DNA of 64,000 nt, from the NCBI RefSeq assembly GCF_003434305.1, contig NZ_QKKX01000009.1:372001-436000 (forward strand), read 5' to 3'. Both the position numbers and the translations under genes were made by a program. Shown here piece by piece: positions 56,205 through 64,000 of this stretch. Each line of letters begins with the position of its first letter. The first letter of the stretch is position 1. The notes under the pieces were generated by a model. That model worked only from the letters and a program-made list of their open reading frames with translations. It ran no database searches and was not told the origin of the DNA. Origin of the DNA: Micromonospora sp. MW-13 (GTDB taxonomy: Bacteria; Actinomycetota; Actinomycetes; Mycobacteriales; Micromonosporaceae).

Positions 56205-56764
56205 CCCGGATCGTGGCCGGGACGCTCGGCGGCCGGCGGATCGCCGCGCCGCCCGGCGCCGGTACCCGACCCACCTCCGACCGGGTGCGGGAGGCGCTGT
56301 TCAGCGCGGTGCAGGCCGACGTCGACCTGGCCGGGGCGCGCTTCGTCGACCTGTACGCCGGCTCCGGCGCGGTCGGGCTGGAGGCGCTGTCCCGGGGCGC
56401 GGCGCACGTGCTGTTGGTCGAGTCGGATCCCCGGGCCGCCCGGGTGGTCCGGGAGAACATCACCGCGCTGCGGGCCGCCCCGGCCGCCCGGCTGGTCACC
56501 GGTCGGGTCGGCACGGTGCTGGCGGCCGGTCCGGACGGCGGGCCGTACGACGTGGTGTTCGCCGACCCCCCGTACGCCGTGCCCGACGCCGAGGTCACCG
56601 CGATGCTGACCGCGCTGGTCGACGGCGACTGGCTGGCGGCGGACGCCCTGGTGGTGGTGGAACGGTCCAGCCGGACCGGCCCGGTCGCCTGGGTGCGGGG
56701 CGTCACGGGGGAGCGCAGCCGCCGGTACGGCGAGACCACCCTTTGGTACGGTCGCCGCTCATGA
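56201..56764 (+). CDS. rsmD: 16S rRNA (guanine966-N2)-methyltransferase
   Basis: 187 aa. RIVAGTLGGRRIAAPPG at the N-terminus, SAM motif VDLYAGSGAVGLEALSRGA and catalytic FADPPYAVP. GTG 56201 has AGCAGGAG upstream. Its stop overlaps coaD (ATGA), the usual rsmD-coaD pair. Confidence 0.95.
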   Translation: MTRIVAGTLGGRRIAAPPGAGTRPTSDRVREALFSAVQADVDLAGARFVDLYAGSGAVGLEALSRGAAHVLLVESDPRAARVVRENITALRAAPAARLVTGRVGTVLAAGPDGGPYDVVFADPPYAVPDAEVTAMLTALVDGDWLAADALVVVERSSRTGPVAWVRGVTGERSRRYGETTLWYGRRS

Positions 56765-57243
56765 GACGTGCGGTGTGTCCCGGCTCGTTCGACCCGGTCA
56801 CCAATGGACACCTCGACATCATCGGCCGGGCCGCCCGGCTCTTCGACGAGGTGATCGTCGGCGTGCTGGTGAACCAGTCGAAGAGCGGCCTGTTCACCGT
56901 CGAGGAGCGGATCGACATGCTCCGGGAGGTGACGTCCTCGTACGACAACGTCCGGGTCGCGTCCTTCCGTGGCCTGCTGGTCGACTTCTGCCGGGCGCAG
57001 CAGGCCAGTGTCCTGATCAAGGGCCTGCGGGCGGTCAGCGACTTCGACTACGAGCTTCAGATGGCCCAGATGAACATCGGTCTGGCCGGCGTGGAGACGT
57101 TGTTCATGCCGACCAACCCGCTCTACTCCTTCCTCTCCTCCAGCCTGGTCAAGGACGTGGCCAAGTGGGGCGGCGACGTCTCCGCCCACGTCCCCGACCT
57201 GGTCCGCGACGCCCTGCGGTCCCGTCTCACCCCGCACCCCTGA
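56761..57243 (+). CDS. coaD: Phosphopantetheine adenylyltransferase
   Basis: 160 aa, normal length. Fourth step of coenzyme A synthesis. CPGSFDPVTNGHLDIIGRAA contains the T/HxGH nucleotide motif, and YSFLSSSLVKDVA closes the active site. ATG 56761 overlaps the rsmD stop. Confidence 0.97.
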   Translation: MRRAVCPGSFDPVTNGHLDIIGRAARLFDEVIVGVLVNQSKSGLFTVEERIDMLREVTSSYDNVRVASFRGLLVDFCRAQQASVLIKGLRAVSDFDYELQMAQMNIGLAGVETLFMPTNPLYSFLSSSLVKDVAKWGGDVSAHVPDLVRDALRSRLTPHP

Positions 57244-57463
57244 CCCGCGCGCCCGATCTCGCACCTCGGCCCCGGACCGTCCCGTAACGGGCGATTCGTC
57301 GGGCTCGCGCGTGCCCGATCGGCCCGCCGGTCGCGACACGACGCCCGCCGGGCGGGGCAGACCGGCGGGCGGTGGCCCCGGCGCGACATGATGGGTCGAG
57401 CGGGAACCCGGCCGTAGCCCGCATCATGTAGGTCGGCCGACGAACGACAGGAGTGAGGTACCG

Positions 57464-57961
57464 GTGGACCCGCTCGATCGCATCGACGAACTGATCGCCA
57501 TGGTGGAGCAGGCCCGCTCCGTCCCGATGTCACGCAACAACTGCATGGTCGACCGGGGCGAGATGATCGCCGCCCTCGACGAGATGCGTGCCGAGCTTCC
57601 CGCCGACCTGCGCCGGGCCGCCGCCCTGTTGGAGGAGCGGGACAAGATCATGGATGCCGGCAAGCGGGAGGCCGACCGGATCATCAGCGAGGGTGAGGCG
57701 GAACACGCCCGCCTGGTGTCGGTGAACGAGATCACCGTCTCGGCCGAGCACGAGGGCGCCCGGATCATCGGCGAGGCCCGGGCCGAGGCGCAGCGGCTGC
57801 GCGAGGAGGTCGACGACTACGTCGACACCGCGCTGGCGAACTTCGAGCAGTTCCTCACCCGGGCGCTGGCCTCGATAGAGCGCGGCCGGGACAAGATGCA
57901 CGCGCTGCGGGAGATCGGCACCTTCGGTGGGGACGAGGCGGATCGCCCGCTACCCTTCTGA
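57464..57961 (+). CDS. sepIVA: SepIVA/DivIVA-like coiled-coil protein
   Basis: 165 aa. Predominantly helical with heptad-like Glu/Ala/Arg runs (MRAELPADLRRAAALLEERD, RIISEGEAEHARL, ARAEAQRLREEVDDYVDTAL). The position between coaD and yceD-rpmF matches mycobacterial sepIVA, a septation factor often mislabelled ATP synthase subunit B. GTG 57464 has AGGAGTGAGG upstream. Confidence 0.8.
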   Translation: MDPLDRIDELIAMVEQARSVPMSRNNCMVDRGEMIAALDEMRAELPADLRRAAALLEERDKIMDAGKREADRIISEGEAEHARLVSVNEITVSAEHEGARIIGEARAEAQRLREEVDDYVDTALANFEQFLTRALASIERGRDKMHALREIGTFGGDEADRPLPF

Positions 57962-58070
57962 GCGGCACCTCAGCAGCCGACAGGCGGGGCGGGCGTCGCC
58001 CCCGGTTCGACGGTCCGGCGGGCGTCCAGGTAACCTTTTTTGTCGGCCTCTCACCGGCCGGAGTCTGACT

Positions 58071-58634
58071 ATGCCCAAACACTCGCCTTCATCACTCAAC
58101 CCCAGGGCGCCGCTGGTCCTCGACACGAGGGACCTGCCGCGTCGCCCTGGCGCGTTGCGTACGCATCGGCGGGTCGTCCCGGCACCGGCGGACCTCGGCG
58201 TGGAGTTGATCGGCGTGCCGGAGGGCGCGGACCTCGACCTCGATCTGAGGCTGGAGTCGGTGTCCGAGGGCGTGCTCGTCTCGGGGACCGTGAGCGGTCC
58301 CGTCCGGGGCGAGTGCGGCCGGTGCCTGCGCGAGATCAACGAGTCGATGGTCGTGAACGTCCAGGAGCTGTACGCGTACGAGAACAGCACCACGGACATC
58401 ACGACCGACGAGGACGAGGTGGGCCGGATGCAGGACGATCTGATCGACCTGGAGCCGGCGCTGCGGGACGCGGTGGTGCTCATGCTGCCGACCAACCCGC
58501 TCTGCCGGGAGGACTGCCCAGGCTTGTGCCCCGAGTGCGGGGTGCACTGGGACGATCTGCCGGCCGACCACAGTCACCAGCAGATCGACCCGCGTTGGGC
58601 GGGCCTGTCGCAACTGAACCGTACAGAGGAGTAG
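58071..58634 (+). CDS. DUF177 protein (YceD)
   Basis: 187 aa. A beta-rich N-terminal half leads to GECGRCLREI and a C-terminal CREDCPGLCPECG cluster of Cys. YceD/DUF177 is linked to rRNA and large-subunit metabolism and sits before rpmF in most bacteria, as here. TAACCT at 58031-58036 may be its -10. The stop is 5 nt before rpmF. Confidence 0.92.
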   Translation: MPKHSPSSLNPRAPLVLDTRDLPRRPGALRTHRRVVPAPADLGVELIGVPEGADLDLDLRLESVSEGVLVSGTVSGPVRGECGRCLREINESMVVNVQELYAYENSTTDITTDEDEVGRMQDDLIDLEPALRDAVVLMLPTNPLCREDCPGLCPECGVHWDDLPADHSHQQIDPRWAGLSQLNRTEE

Positions 58635-58639
58635 GAACC

Positions 58640-58813
58640 GTGGCCGTCCCGAAGCGCAAGATGTCGCGCAGCAACACCCGGTCCCGCCGGGCGAACTGGA
58701 AGGCGGCCGTGGTGTCGACCGTGGCCTGCCCGCAGTGCAAGTCCCCGAAGCTGCCGCACACGGCGTGCTCCGTCTGCGGCACGTACAACGGCCGCCAGGT
58801 CATCGAGGTCTGA
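58640..58813 (+). CDS. rpmF: 50S ribosomal protein L32
   Basis: 57 aa. AVPKRKMSRSNTRSRRANWK followed by a four-Cys zinc site (CPQCKSPK...CSVCGTY). GTG 58640 has AGAGGAG overlapping the yceD stop. Normal length. Confidence 0.97.
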   Translation: MAVPKRKMSRSNTRSRRANWKAAVVSTVACPQCKSPKLPHTACSVCGTYNGRQVIEV

Positions 58814-58825
58814 CCTGGACGCCGA

Positions 58826-59926
58826 GTGACGCCCCCGACCCCAGGTCGGGTGGCGCGCGCATCCTGGCGATCGCCCGGTGCCCCGGCTCCCGCCGTCGCC
58901 GGCCGGACCGTTCCGGCCGACGTTCCGGTGGAGCCGGGCACCGCGCGGATCGCCGTTGACCTCCTCGGCGGGGACGATGCTCCCGCCGTCGTGGTTGACG
59001 GCGCTCTGTGGGCCATGCGCGCCGACCCGGACCTGCACCTCCTGCTCGTCGGCCCCGCCGAGGTCGCCGACGGGCTGATCGGTGCCCTCGACCCGGTGCA
59101 GCGCACCCGGGTCACGGTCCGGCCGGTGCGGGCCGCCGTCGGCATGGCCGACCACCCCGTCGCCGCCCGTGCCGACAGCACCGTGCGGGCGGCGGTCACC
59201 GCCGTCCGCGACGGGATCGCCGACGCGGTGGTCTCCGCCGGTGCCACCGGCGCCACCGTCACCGCCGCCGCCCTGGGGCTCGGTCGTTGGCCGCACGTGC
59301 GGCGGCCGGCGCTGGTGGCCACCCTGCCGGCGGTCGTCGGCCCGGTGGTGCTGCTCGACGTCGGCGGCTCGCTGGAACCCGGCCCCGCCACGCTGGCCCG
59401 GCACGCCGTGCTCGGCGCGGCCTACGCGGCCGTCGCGCACGCGGTGGCCGAGCCCCGGGTCGGGCTGCTGTCCGTGGGGACCGAGGGCGGCAAGGGGGAC
59501 CGGCTGCGGCGCACCGCCGCCCCGCTGCTCGCCGCCGCGCCGCTGCCCGACGGAGCGCGCTACGTCGGCCTCGTCGAGGGCTACGACATCGCCTCCGGCG
59601 CGCGCGCCGACGTGGTGGTGACCGACGGCTTCACCGGCAACGTGCTGCTCAAGGCGATCGAGGGCGCGTACGCGCTGGCCGGCGGGCCGCCCGCCAGCGG
59701 CGGTGCCCCCCGGGCGGCGGCCCTGCTCGGGGTGGCCGGGACGGTGGTCGTCTGCCACGGCGCGGCCCGCGCGGACGACGTCGCCTCCGGCATCGCCCTC
59801 GCCGCCCACCTGTGGCGTCGGCGAGCCACCGACACTGTCTCCACGCTGCTCGATCGTGCTCCGCAGGCCCCCGCGAAGCCCGGTGACCACGCCGATCGCA
59901 CCACCGACACCGAGGTGAGCCTGTGA
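58826..59926 (+). CDS. plsX: Phosphate acyltransferase PlsX
   Basis: 366 aa. It converts acyl-ACP to acyl-phosphate for phospholipid synthesis. IAVDLLGGDDAPAVVVDGA replaces the more common MGGD form, which is the actinobacterial variant; SAGATGATVTAAALGL and VVTDGFTGNVLLKAIEG are conserved. GTG 58826 gives a ~35-residue variable N-terminus; a later start is possible. It follows rpmF by 12 nt. The acyl-phosphate acyltransferase PlsY is not in the window. Confidence 0.92.
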   Translation: MTPPTPGRVARASWRSPGAPAPAVAGRTVPADVPVEPGTARIAVDLLGGDDAPAVVVDGALWAMRADPDLHLLLVGPAEVADGLIGALDPVQRTRVTVRPVRAAVGMADHPVAARADSTVRAAVTAVRDGIADAVVSAGATGATVTAAALGLGRWPHVRRPALVATLPAVVGPVVLLDVGGSLEPGPATLARHAVLGAAYAAVAHAVAEPRVGLLSVGTEGGKGDRLRRTAAPLLAAAPLPDGARYVGLVEGYDIASGARADVVVTDGFTGNVLLKAIEGAYALAGGPPASGGAPRAAALLGVAGTVVVCHGAARADDVASGIALAAHLWRRRATDTVSTLLDRAPQAPAKPGDHADRTTDTEVSL

Positions 59927-60034
59927 CCGCCCGTCCCGTCCCGTCCCGGCCCGACCGGCCGCGCGCCCCGCGCCGGCCCCGGGGGGCCTGCCGCGCGCGG
60001 CCCGCCCGGTCGCGAACGAAGAGGTAACCGCATC

Positions 60035-60931
60035 ATGACCAACGACAAGCGGCGGCGGGCCCCCGTCGGCCACCTGGAGTCCGCCTTCGGGGTCTCGCTG
60101 CACCCGGAACTGCTGGAGCGGGCGCTGACCCACCGCTCGTACGCGTACGAGAACGGCGGCCTGCCCACCAACGAGCGGCTGGAGTTCCTCGGCGACTCGG
60201 TGCTCGGCGTGGTGATCACCACCGCGCTCTTCCACAACCATCCCGACCTGCCCGAGGGGCAGCTCGCGAAGCTGCGGGCGAGCGTGGTGAACATGCGGGC
60301 GCTCGCCGACGTGGCGCGCGGGCTGGGCCCGGAAGGGCTCGGCGCGTACCTGCTGCTGGGCAAGGGCGAGGAGAGCACGGGCGGCCGGGACAAGGCGAGC
60401 ATCCTCGCCGACACCCTGGAGGCCCTGCTGGGCGCGATCTACCTCCAGTACGGCCTCGACACCGCCGCGATCGTGATCCACCGGCTGTTCGACCCGCTGA
60501 TGGCCGAGTCGGCCGGGCGGGGCGCCGCGCTGGACTGGAAGACCAGCCTCCAGGAGTTGACCGCCGCCCTGGGGCTGGGCGTTCCGGAGTACCGGATCGA
60601 GGGCACCGGCCCCGACCACCTCAAGACGTTCACCGCCTGGGTGGTGGTTGCCGGCAACCGCTACGGCGGGGCGGAGGGGCGCAGCAAGAAGGAGGCCGAG
60701 CAGCGGGCCGCCGAGTCCGCCTGGCGGGAGCTGACCGCACAGGCCGAGCGGGACCAGGCCGAGCGGGACCAGGCCGAGCAGGCGGCGGCCGAGTACGCGG
60801 CGGCCGACCAGGTGGCGACGCCGGCGGCGGTGGGGACGGGCGCCCCCGGCGGGCCGAACGGGTCCGTCGGGGACGCGACCGGCGGCACCGCGCTGGGCGC
60901 CCGAGCGGCCGACGAGGCGGGCCGTGCCTGA
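60035..60931 (+). CDS. rnc: Ribonuclease III
   Basis: 298 aa. The signature [13 protein letters not shown] lies near residue 48 and [13 protein letters not shown] has the second metal Glu. A dsRNA-binding domain (~165-235) ends in [16 protein letters not shown]. The last ~60 residues are an Ala/Gly extension with two AERDQ repeats. ATG 60035 has GAAGAGGTAA upstream. The stop overlaps mutM by 8 nt. Confidence 0.95.
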   Translation: MTNDKRRRAPVGHLESAFGVSLHPELLERALTHRSYAYENGGLPTNERLEFLGDSVLGVVITTALFHNHPDLPEGQLAKLRASVVNMRALADVARGLGPEGLGAYLLLGKGEESTGGRDKASILADTLEALLGAIYLQYGLDTAAIVIHRLFDPLMAESAGRGAALDWKTSLQELTAALGLGVPEYRIEGTGPDHLKTFTAWVVVAGNRYGGAEGRSKKEAEQRAAESAWRELTAQAERDQAERDQAEQAAAEYAAADQVATPAAVGTGAPGGPNGSVGDATGGTALGARAADEAGRA

Positions 60932-61781
60932 GCTGCCCGAGGTCGAGACCGTCCGGCAGGGCCTGGCCCAGTGGGTCACCGGCCGGCGGATCGCCGCCGT
61001 CGAGGTACGCCACCCCCGGGCGGTCCGCCGCCACCTCGCCGGGCCGGGGCACTTCGCCGACGTGCTGGCCGGGCGGACGGTGCGTGACGTGCGGCGGCGC
61101 GGCAAGTACCTGTGGCTGCCGCTGGACAGTGGCGACGCCGTCGTCGGTCACCTCGGCATGTCCGGCCAGTTGCTGCTCCAGCCGGCCACGGCGGCCGACG
61201 AGCTGCACCTGCGCGTCCGGTTCCGGTTCGCCGACGACGGCCCCGAGCTGCGCTTCGTCGACCAGCGCACGTTCGGCGGGCTGTCGGTCTCCGAGGGCGG
61301 GGCGGAGTTGCCGGGGGAGATCGCGCACATCGCCCGGGACCCGATGGACCCCGAGTTCTCCGACGAGGCCTTCGTCGCCACCCTGCGCCGCCGGCGTACC
61401 GAGGTGAAGCGGGCGCTGCTCGACCAGACCCTGATCTCCGGCGTCGGCAACATCTACGCCGACGAGGCGCTGTGGCGGGCCCGGCTGCACGGTGCCCGGC
61501 CGACCGACGCGTTGACCGGGCCTGCCGCGCTGCGGTTGCTCGGCCACGTCCGGGACGTCCTCGGTGAGGCGATCACCGAGGGCGGCACCAGCTTCGACGC
61601 CCTGTACGTCAACGTCAACGGCGAGAGCGGTTACTTCGACCGCTCGCTCAACGCGTACGGGCGGGAGGGTGAGCCGTGCCGGCGGTGCGGGACACCGATG
61701 CGCCGCGAGGCGTTCATGAACCGCTCGTCGTTCAGCTGCCCCCGCTGCCAGCCCCGGCCCCGGGGCGCGCTGCGGGGCTGA
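60924..61781 (+). CDS. mutM: Formamidopyrimidine-DNA glycosylase
   Basis: 285 aa. It removes 8-oxoguanine and Fapy lesions. The catalytic N-terminus [13 protein letters not shown] is exact, the helix-two-turn-helix follows [13 protein letters not shown], and the C-terminal zinc finger has CRRCGTP and CPRCQ. GTG 60924 overlaps rnc. With the MutT1-like gene it forms part of the oxidised-guanine defence. Confidence 0.96.
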   Translation: MPELPEVETVRQGLAQWVTGRRIAAVEVRHPRAVRRHLAGPGHFADVLAGRTVRDVRRRGKYLWLPLDSGDAVVGHLGMSGQLLLQPATAADELHLRVRFRFADDGPELRFVDQRTFGGLSVSEGGAELPGEIAHIARDPMDPEFSDEAFVATLRRRRTEVKRALLDQTLISGVGNIYADEALWRARLHGARPTDALTGPAALRLLGHVRDVLGEAITEGGTSFDALYVNVNGESGYFDRSLNAYGREGEPCRRCGTPMRREAFMNRSSFSCPRCQPRPRGALRG

Positions 61782-61793
61782 CCCGGGAGCCGG

Positions 61794-62639
61794 TCAGGGG
61801 GCGGCCGGGCAGGGCGACCGCCACGCGTCGAGTCCGCGCTCCTTGCGGATGGAGGCGAAGCCGTACCCGACGGTGGTCACGCAGAAGTCGGCGGGGTCGC
61901 CGGTGTACTCGACGTGGAACACCGGCTTGCCGGCGTCGGTGAACGGCAGCAGCTTCGCGCACTGGCCCCGCCGGACGCACTCCTCGTTGACCGCGAAGTC
62001 GAAGTCGGGCGCCAGCGCGGCCACCTGCGGTACGTCGCCCAGCAGGCCGGGGGAGAGGCCCAGCGAACGGGCCAGCGCGGCCACCCGCCGGTTGAACAGC
62101 AACTGGTCGTCGAAGTCCAGGGCAAGGCCGGGCCGGTGGGCGTACCCGTCGGCGTCGGCCAGCGCCACCGCGCCGAAGCCCTTGCCCCGGCAGAGTCGGA
62201 ACCGGTCGGCGAGGATCGGTGCCAGCACGTCCCACTGCCGGACGTCCACCCAGCGGGTGTCCGGCCGTGGCCCGGCCCCGCCGCGCACCGCCGCCGGGTA
62301 GCGGTCGGCGTCCGGGTCGGTCCGGGTGTACGAGCCGACGGCGACCTGACAGATCAGCCGGCGGTCCCGGGCGCGCAACGCCGAGGTCTCGGTGGCGGTG
62401 GTACGCACCGGGTCGAGCAGGAACACGTCCGCGTCCACTGTGCTGTCGAGCGGCCCGGTCAGTTGCCACTGCCAGCGCCAGTGTCGGGCCGAGCCGGCCG
62501 GCCACGGGGTGGGTGCGCCCGGCGGGAGCAGGTCCGCCCGGCAGCCGTACGCCGCCGTGAGCAGCGTCACCGCGACGAGTGACCGCAGCATCCGGCGCGG
62601 TCCACGCCCGATGCCGGGCGAGCGCAGCCGGATCCGCAT
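61794..62639 (-). CDS. GH114-like (endo-alpha-1,4-polygalactosaminidase family) protein
   Basis: 281 aa. Exported: a basic N-terminus, hydrophobic LVAVTLLTAAYGC with a weak lipobox, then a TIM-barrel-like domain with RRLICQVAVGSYTR, GFGAVALADADGY and HVEYTG. These match the DUF297/GH114 group of polygalactosaminidase-like enzymes. Substrate is unproven. Convergent with mutM, 12 nt apart. Confidence 0.8.
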   Translation of the reverse strand: MRIRLRSPGIGRGPRRMLRSLVAVTLLTAAYGCRADLLPPGAPTPWPAGSARHWRWQWQLTGPLDSTVDADVFLLDPVRTTATETSALRARDRRLICQVAVGSYTRTDPDADRYPAAVRGGAGPRPDTRWVDVRQWDVLAPILADRFRLCRGKGFGAVALADADGYAHRPGLALDFDDQLLFNRRVAALARSLGLSPGLLGDVPQVAALAPDFDFAVNEECVRRGQCAKLLPFTDAGKPVFHVEYTGDPADFCVTTVGYGFASIRKERGLDAWRSPCPAAP

Positions 62640-62782
62640 CGGCAGCTCCCGGGTAGCGGGCGGCCCCCGGCCGCCCGGTCGGGTCCGCCGCCCCCACGTA
62701 CCGCCTCGGCGGGCCTCACCCGGTGCAACGAGCGGGCTCCCGCGACGACTCGCCCGGGCCGCAGGGGGTCAGCGCCGCCGCC

Positions 62783-64000
62783 TCAGCGCGGGGTGCCGAA
62801 GTCCTGCGTCCAGTACGGCCCGTTGCTGCTGGCCACGCCGACGCCGATCTGGGTGAACGAGCAGTTCAGGATGTTGGCCCGGTGCCCGGAACTGTTCATC
62901 CAGGCGTCCATCACCGCGGCCGGGGTCTGCTGGTTCCAGGCCACGTTCTCGCCGTACGCCCGCCACGAGTACCCGACCCGGTCGAGCCGCTCGCCGACGT
63001 CGCTGCCGTCGCTGCCGTCGTGCGACATCTTGCGGTGGTCGGCCTGGTCCTGGCTGTGCGCCTGGGCGGCGGCCGTCAGCTTGCTGTTGATCTTCAGCGC
63101 GCCGCAGCCGGCCTTGGCCCGCTCGGCGTTGACCAGGTCGACGACCTGCTGCGCCTGGCTGCTGGCACCCATCCCGGCGGCGCTGCGGGACGTCGTCGCC
63201 GGGGTGCTGCGCTGGTTGCTCCGCGACGCGGCCGTGGACCGGCTGGGCCCCGGCGTCGGCTTGCCGGTCCGGCTCGGCGTGGCCGACGGGCGGGCGGTGG
63301 ACGCACCCGGCGAGGGCGTGGCTGCGGCGCCACCCGGGCCGGACGCGGCGTCGGGGTCGGCCGGCGCGGCGACCGGAGCGTCAGCGGCGGCCCGGTCGGT
63401 CCGCAGGTCGTCCCCGCCGGGCAGGGGCAGGGCGCCGACGCCGAGGCTGACCACGAGCGTGGCCGCCGCGGCGGCCCCGCCGATCAGCAGCGGGCGCGGG
63501 AGCCGGCGGGCCGGCCGGTGCCGCCCCTCGCCGCCGGTCGGGGCGTCCCCGGCCCGGTCTTCCCGGTACGCCGTGCGGCCGGCCCGCGGCCCGTCGGCCG
63601 CCGACGCGGCGCGCCCGACGACCGGCACGATTCGGGTGCGCTCCGCCTCCCCCGCCCCGTCGGCCGGCTGGCCGTGCCACGGTCCGGTCGGCTGGTCGTG
63701 CCAGCGTCCGGCCGGTTCGTCCTGCCATGGTCCGGTCGGCTGGCCGTGCCACGGTCCGGTCGGCTGGTCGTACCGCCGTCCGGTCGGTTCGTCGCGCCAC
63801 GGCTCGGCGTCGGGCCGCCACGGCTCGCCCGCCGGCCGTCGCGGCCCGCCCGCGGGCTGCCGCCGCCCGGTGGGCTCCTCCCGCCAGGGCTCGTCGCCCG
63901 GTCGCTCCCACCGCGCGGTGGGCGGCGGCGCCCAGGGCCGGTGGACGGGCTCCGCCCGGTGCGGATCGGCCGCTCGGCGGTCGCCCGGCTGGTCCGGCTC
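62783..64000 (-). CDS. CAP/SCP-domain membrane protein, N-terminus beyond window
   Basis: At least 405 aa; the frame stays open to the right edge with no start. N to C: a Pro/Arg/Trp-rich cytoplasmic region with octapeptide repeats, a membrane helix (LLIGGAAAAATLVVSLGVGA), a Pro/Ser/Thr linker, and a CAP domain (VVDLVNAERAKAGCGALKIN, RKMSHDGSDG, GENVAWNQQTP, GHRANILNCSFTQIGVGV). An inner GTG at 63628 is unlikely to be the start because coding character continues upstream. Function of bacterial CAP proteins is mostly unknown. Confidence 0.88.
   Translation of the reverse strand, partial: EPDQPGDRRAADPHRAEPVHRPWAPPPTARWERPGDEPWREEPTGRRQPAGGPRRPAGEPWRPDAEPWRDEPTGRRYDQPTGPWHGQPTGPWQDEPAGRWHDQPTGPWHGQPADGAGEAERTRIVPVVGRAASAADGPRAGRTAYREDRAGDAPTGGEGRHRPARRLPRPLLIGGAAAAATLVVSLGVGALPLPGGDDLRTDRAAADAPVAAPADPDAASGPGGAAATPSPGASTARPSATPSRTGKPTPGPSRSTAASRSNQRSTPATTSRSAAGMGASSQAQQVVDLVNAERAKAGCGALKINSKLTAAAQAHSQDQADHRKMSHDGSDGSDVGERLDRVGYSWRAYGENVAWNQQTPAAVMDAWMNSSGHRANILNCSFTQIGVGVASSNGPYWTQDFGTPR
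63656..63799 (-). repeat. Six 24-bp repeats encoding Trp-Pro octapeptides
   Basis: On the minus strand each 24-bp unit encodes W-x-x-[Q/E]-P-[T/A]-G-[P/R], with Trp codons at 63677, 63701, 63725, 63749 and 63797 (Arg at 63773). It lies in the cytoplasmic N-terminus of the CAP protein. Confidence 0.85.

Noticed and set aside
63626..63628. GTG at 63628 as the start of the CAP protein
   Set aside because: The same frame continues upstream to the window edge with ordered octapeptide repeats, so the real start is outside.

Overview
The window is a roughly 73% GC actinobacterial chromosome segment. Gene order, protein sequences, GTG starts and TANNNT -10 boxes placed 6-7 nt before start codons point to Micromonosporaceae, most likely Micromonospora or a close relative. 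It looks like core chromosome. I see no IS element, prophage, integrase or CRISPR array, only small dispersed-type repeats and one gene remnant.

Left third (1-31.8 kb): an unusually complete branched-chain amino acid locus with serine and redox genes interleaved. It holds ilvD (cut by the left edge, minus strand), a GGDEF-EAL c-di-GMP protein, ilvB-ilvN-ilvC, serA, an ApbE-type flavin transferase, leuB, ilvE, a tyrosine phosphatase, a PRC-barrel protein, ahpC-ahpD, cimA, and further right ndgR/leuC-leuD. cimA makes citramalate, so isoleucine carbon can come from pyruvate instead of threonine. Two leader-peptide attenuators can be read directly, one before ilvB and one before cimA. Each has a short ORF with the expected Val/Leu or Val/Ile codons, a pause hairpin, an alternative pairing and a U-tailed terminator. 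leuCD instead lies divergent from an NdgR-type IclR regulator. Between the ilv and leu blocks (17.5-28.2 kb) sit two-way strings of envelope genes: an EEP-family membrane protein, a secreted protein, a MoxR-DUF58-VWA operon with an HtrA-like protease, an ArfB-like rescue factor, acetyltransferases, a DUF4352-like membrane protein and an FAH-family hydrolase. tRNA-Gln and two tRNA-Glu genes follow.

Middle (31.9-44.9 kb): an HU protein with a long lysine-rich tail, a second EEP membrane protein, ppk with a MutT1-like Nudix/phosphatase, a small OB-fold-like protein, cofC (coenzyme F420), plsC-gpsA (phospholipid precursors), a PLP enzyme, a PrmC-like methyltransferase, and a WhiJ-type XRE regulator + DUF397 pair divergent from two coupled small genes.

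Right third (45-64 kb): conserved actinobacterial housekeeping order ddl, DUF3515, Lrp/AsnC-type RAM protein, thiL, GNAT, rpmB, DAK-family protein, recG, a beta-lactamase-family protein, an LPXTG surface protein, rsmD, coaD, sepIVA-like, DUF177 (yceD), rpmF, plsX, rnc, mutM, then a GH114-like protein and a CAP-domain protein that runs off the right edge.

A recurring regulatory theme is leaderless transcription: at least a dozen genes have a TANNNT box ending 6-8 nt before the start codon and no Shine-Dalgarno sequence.
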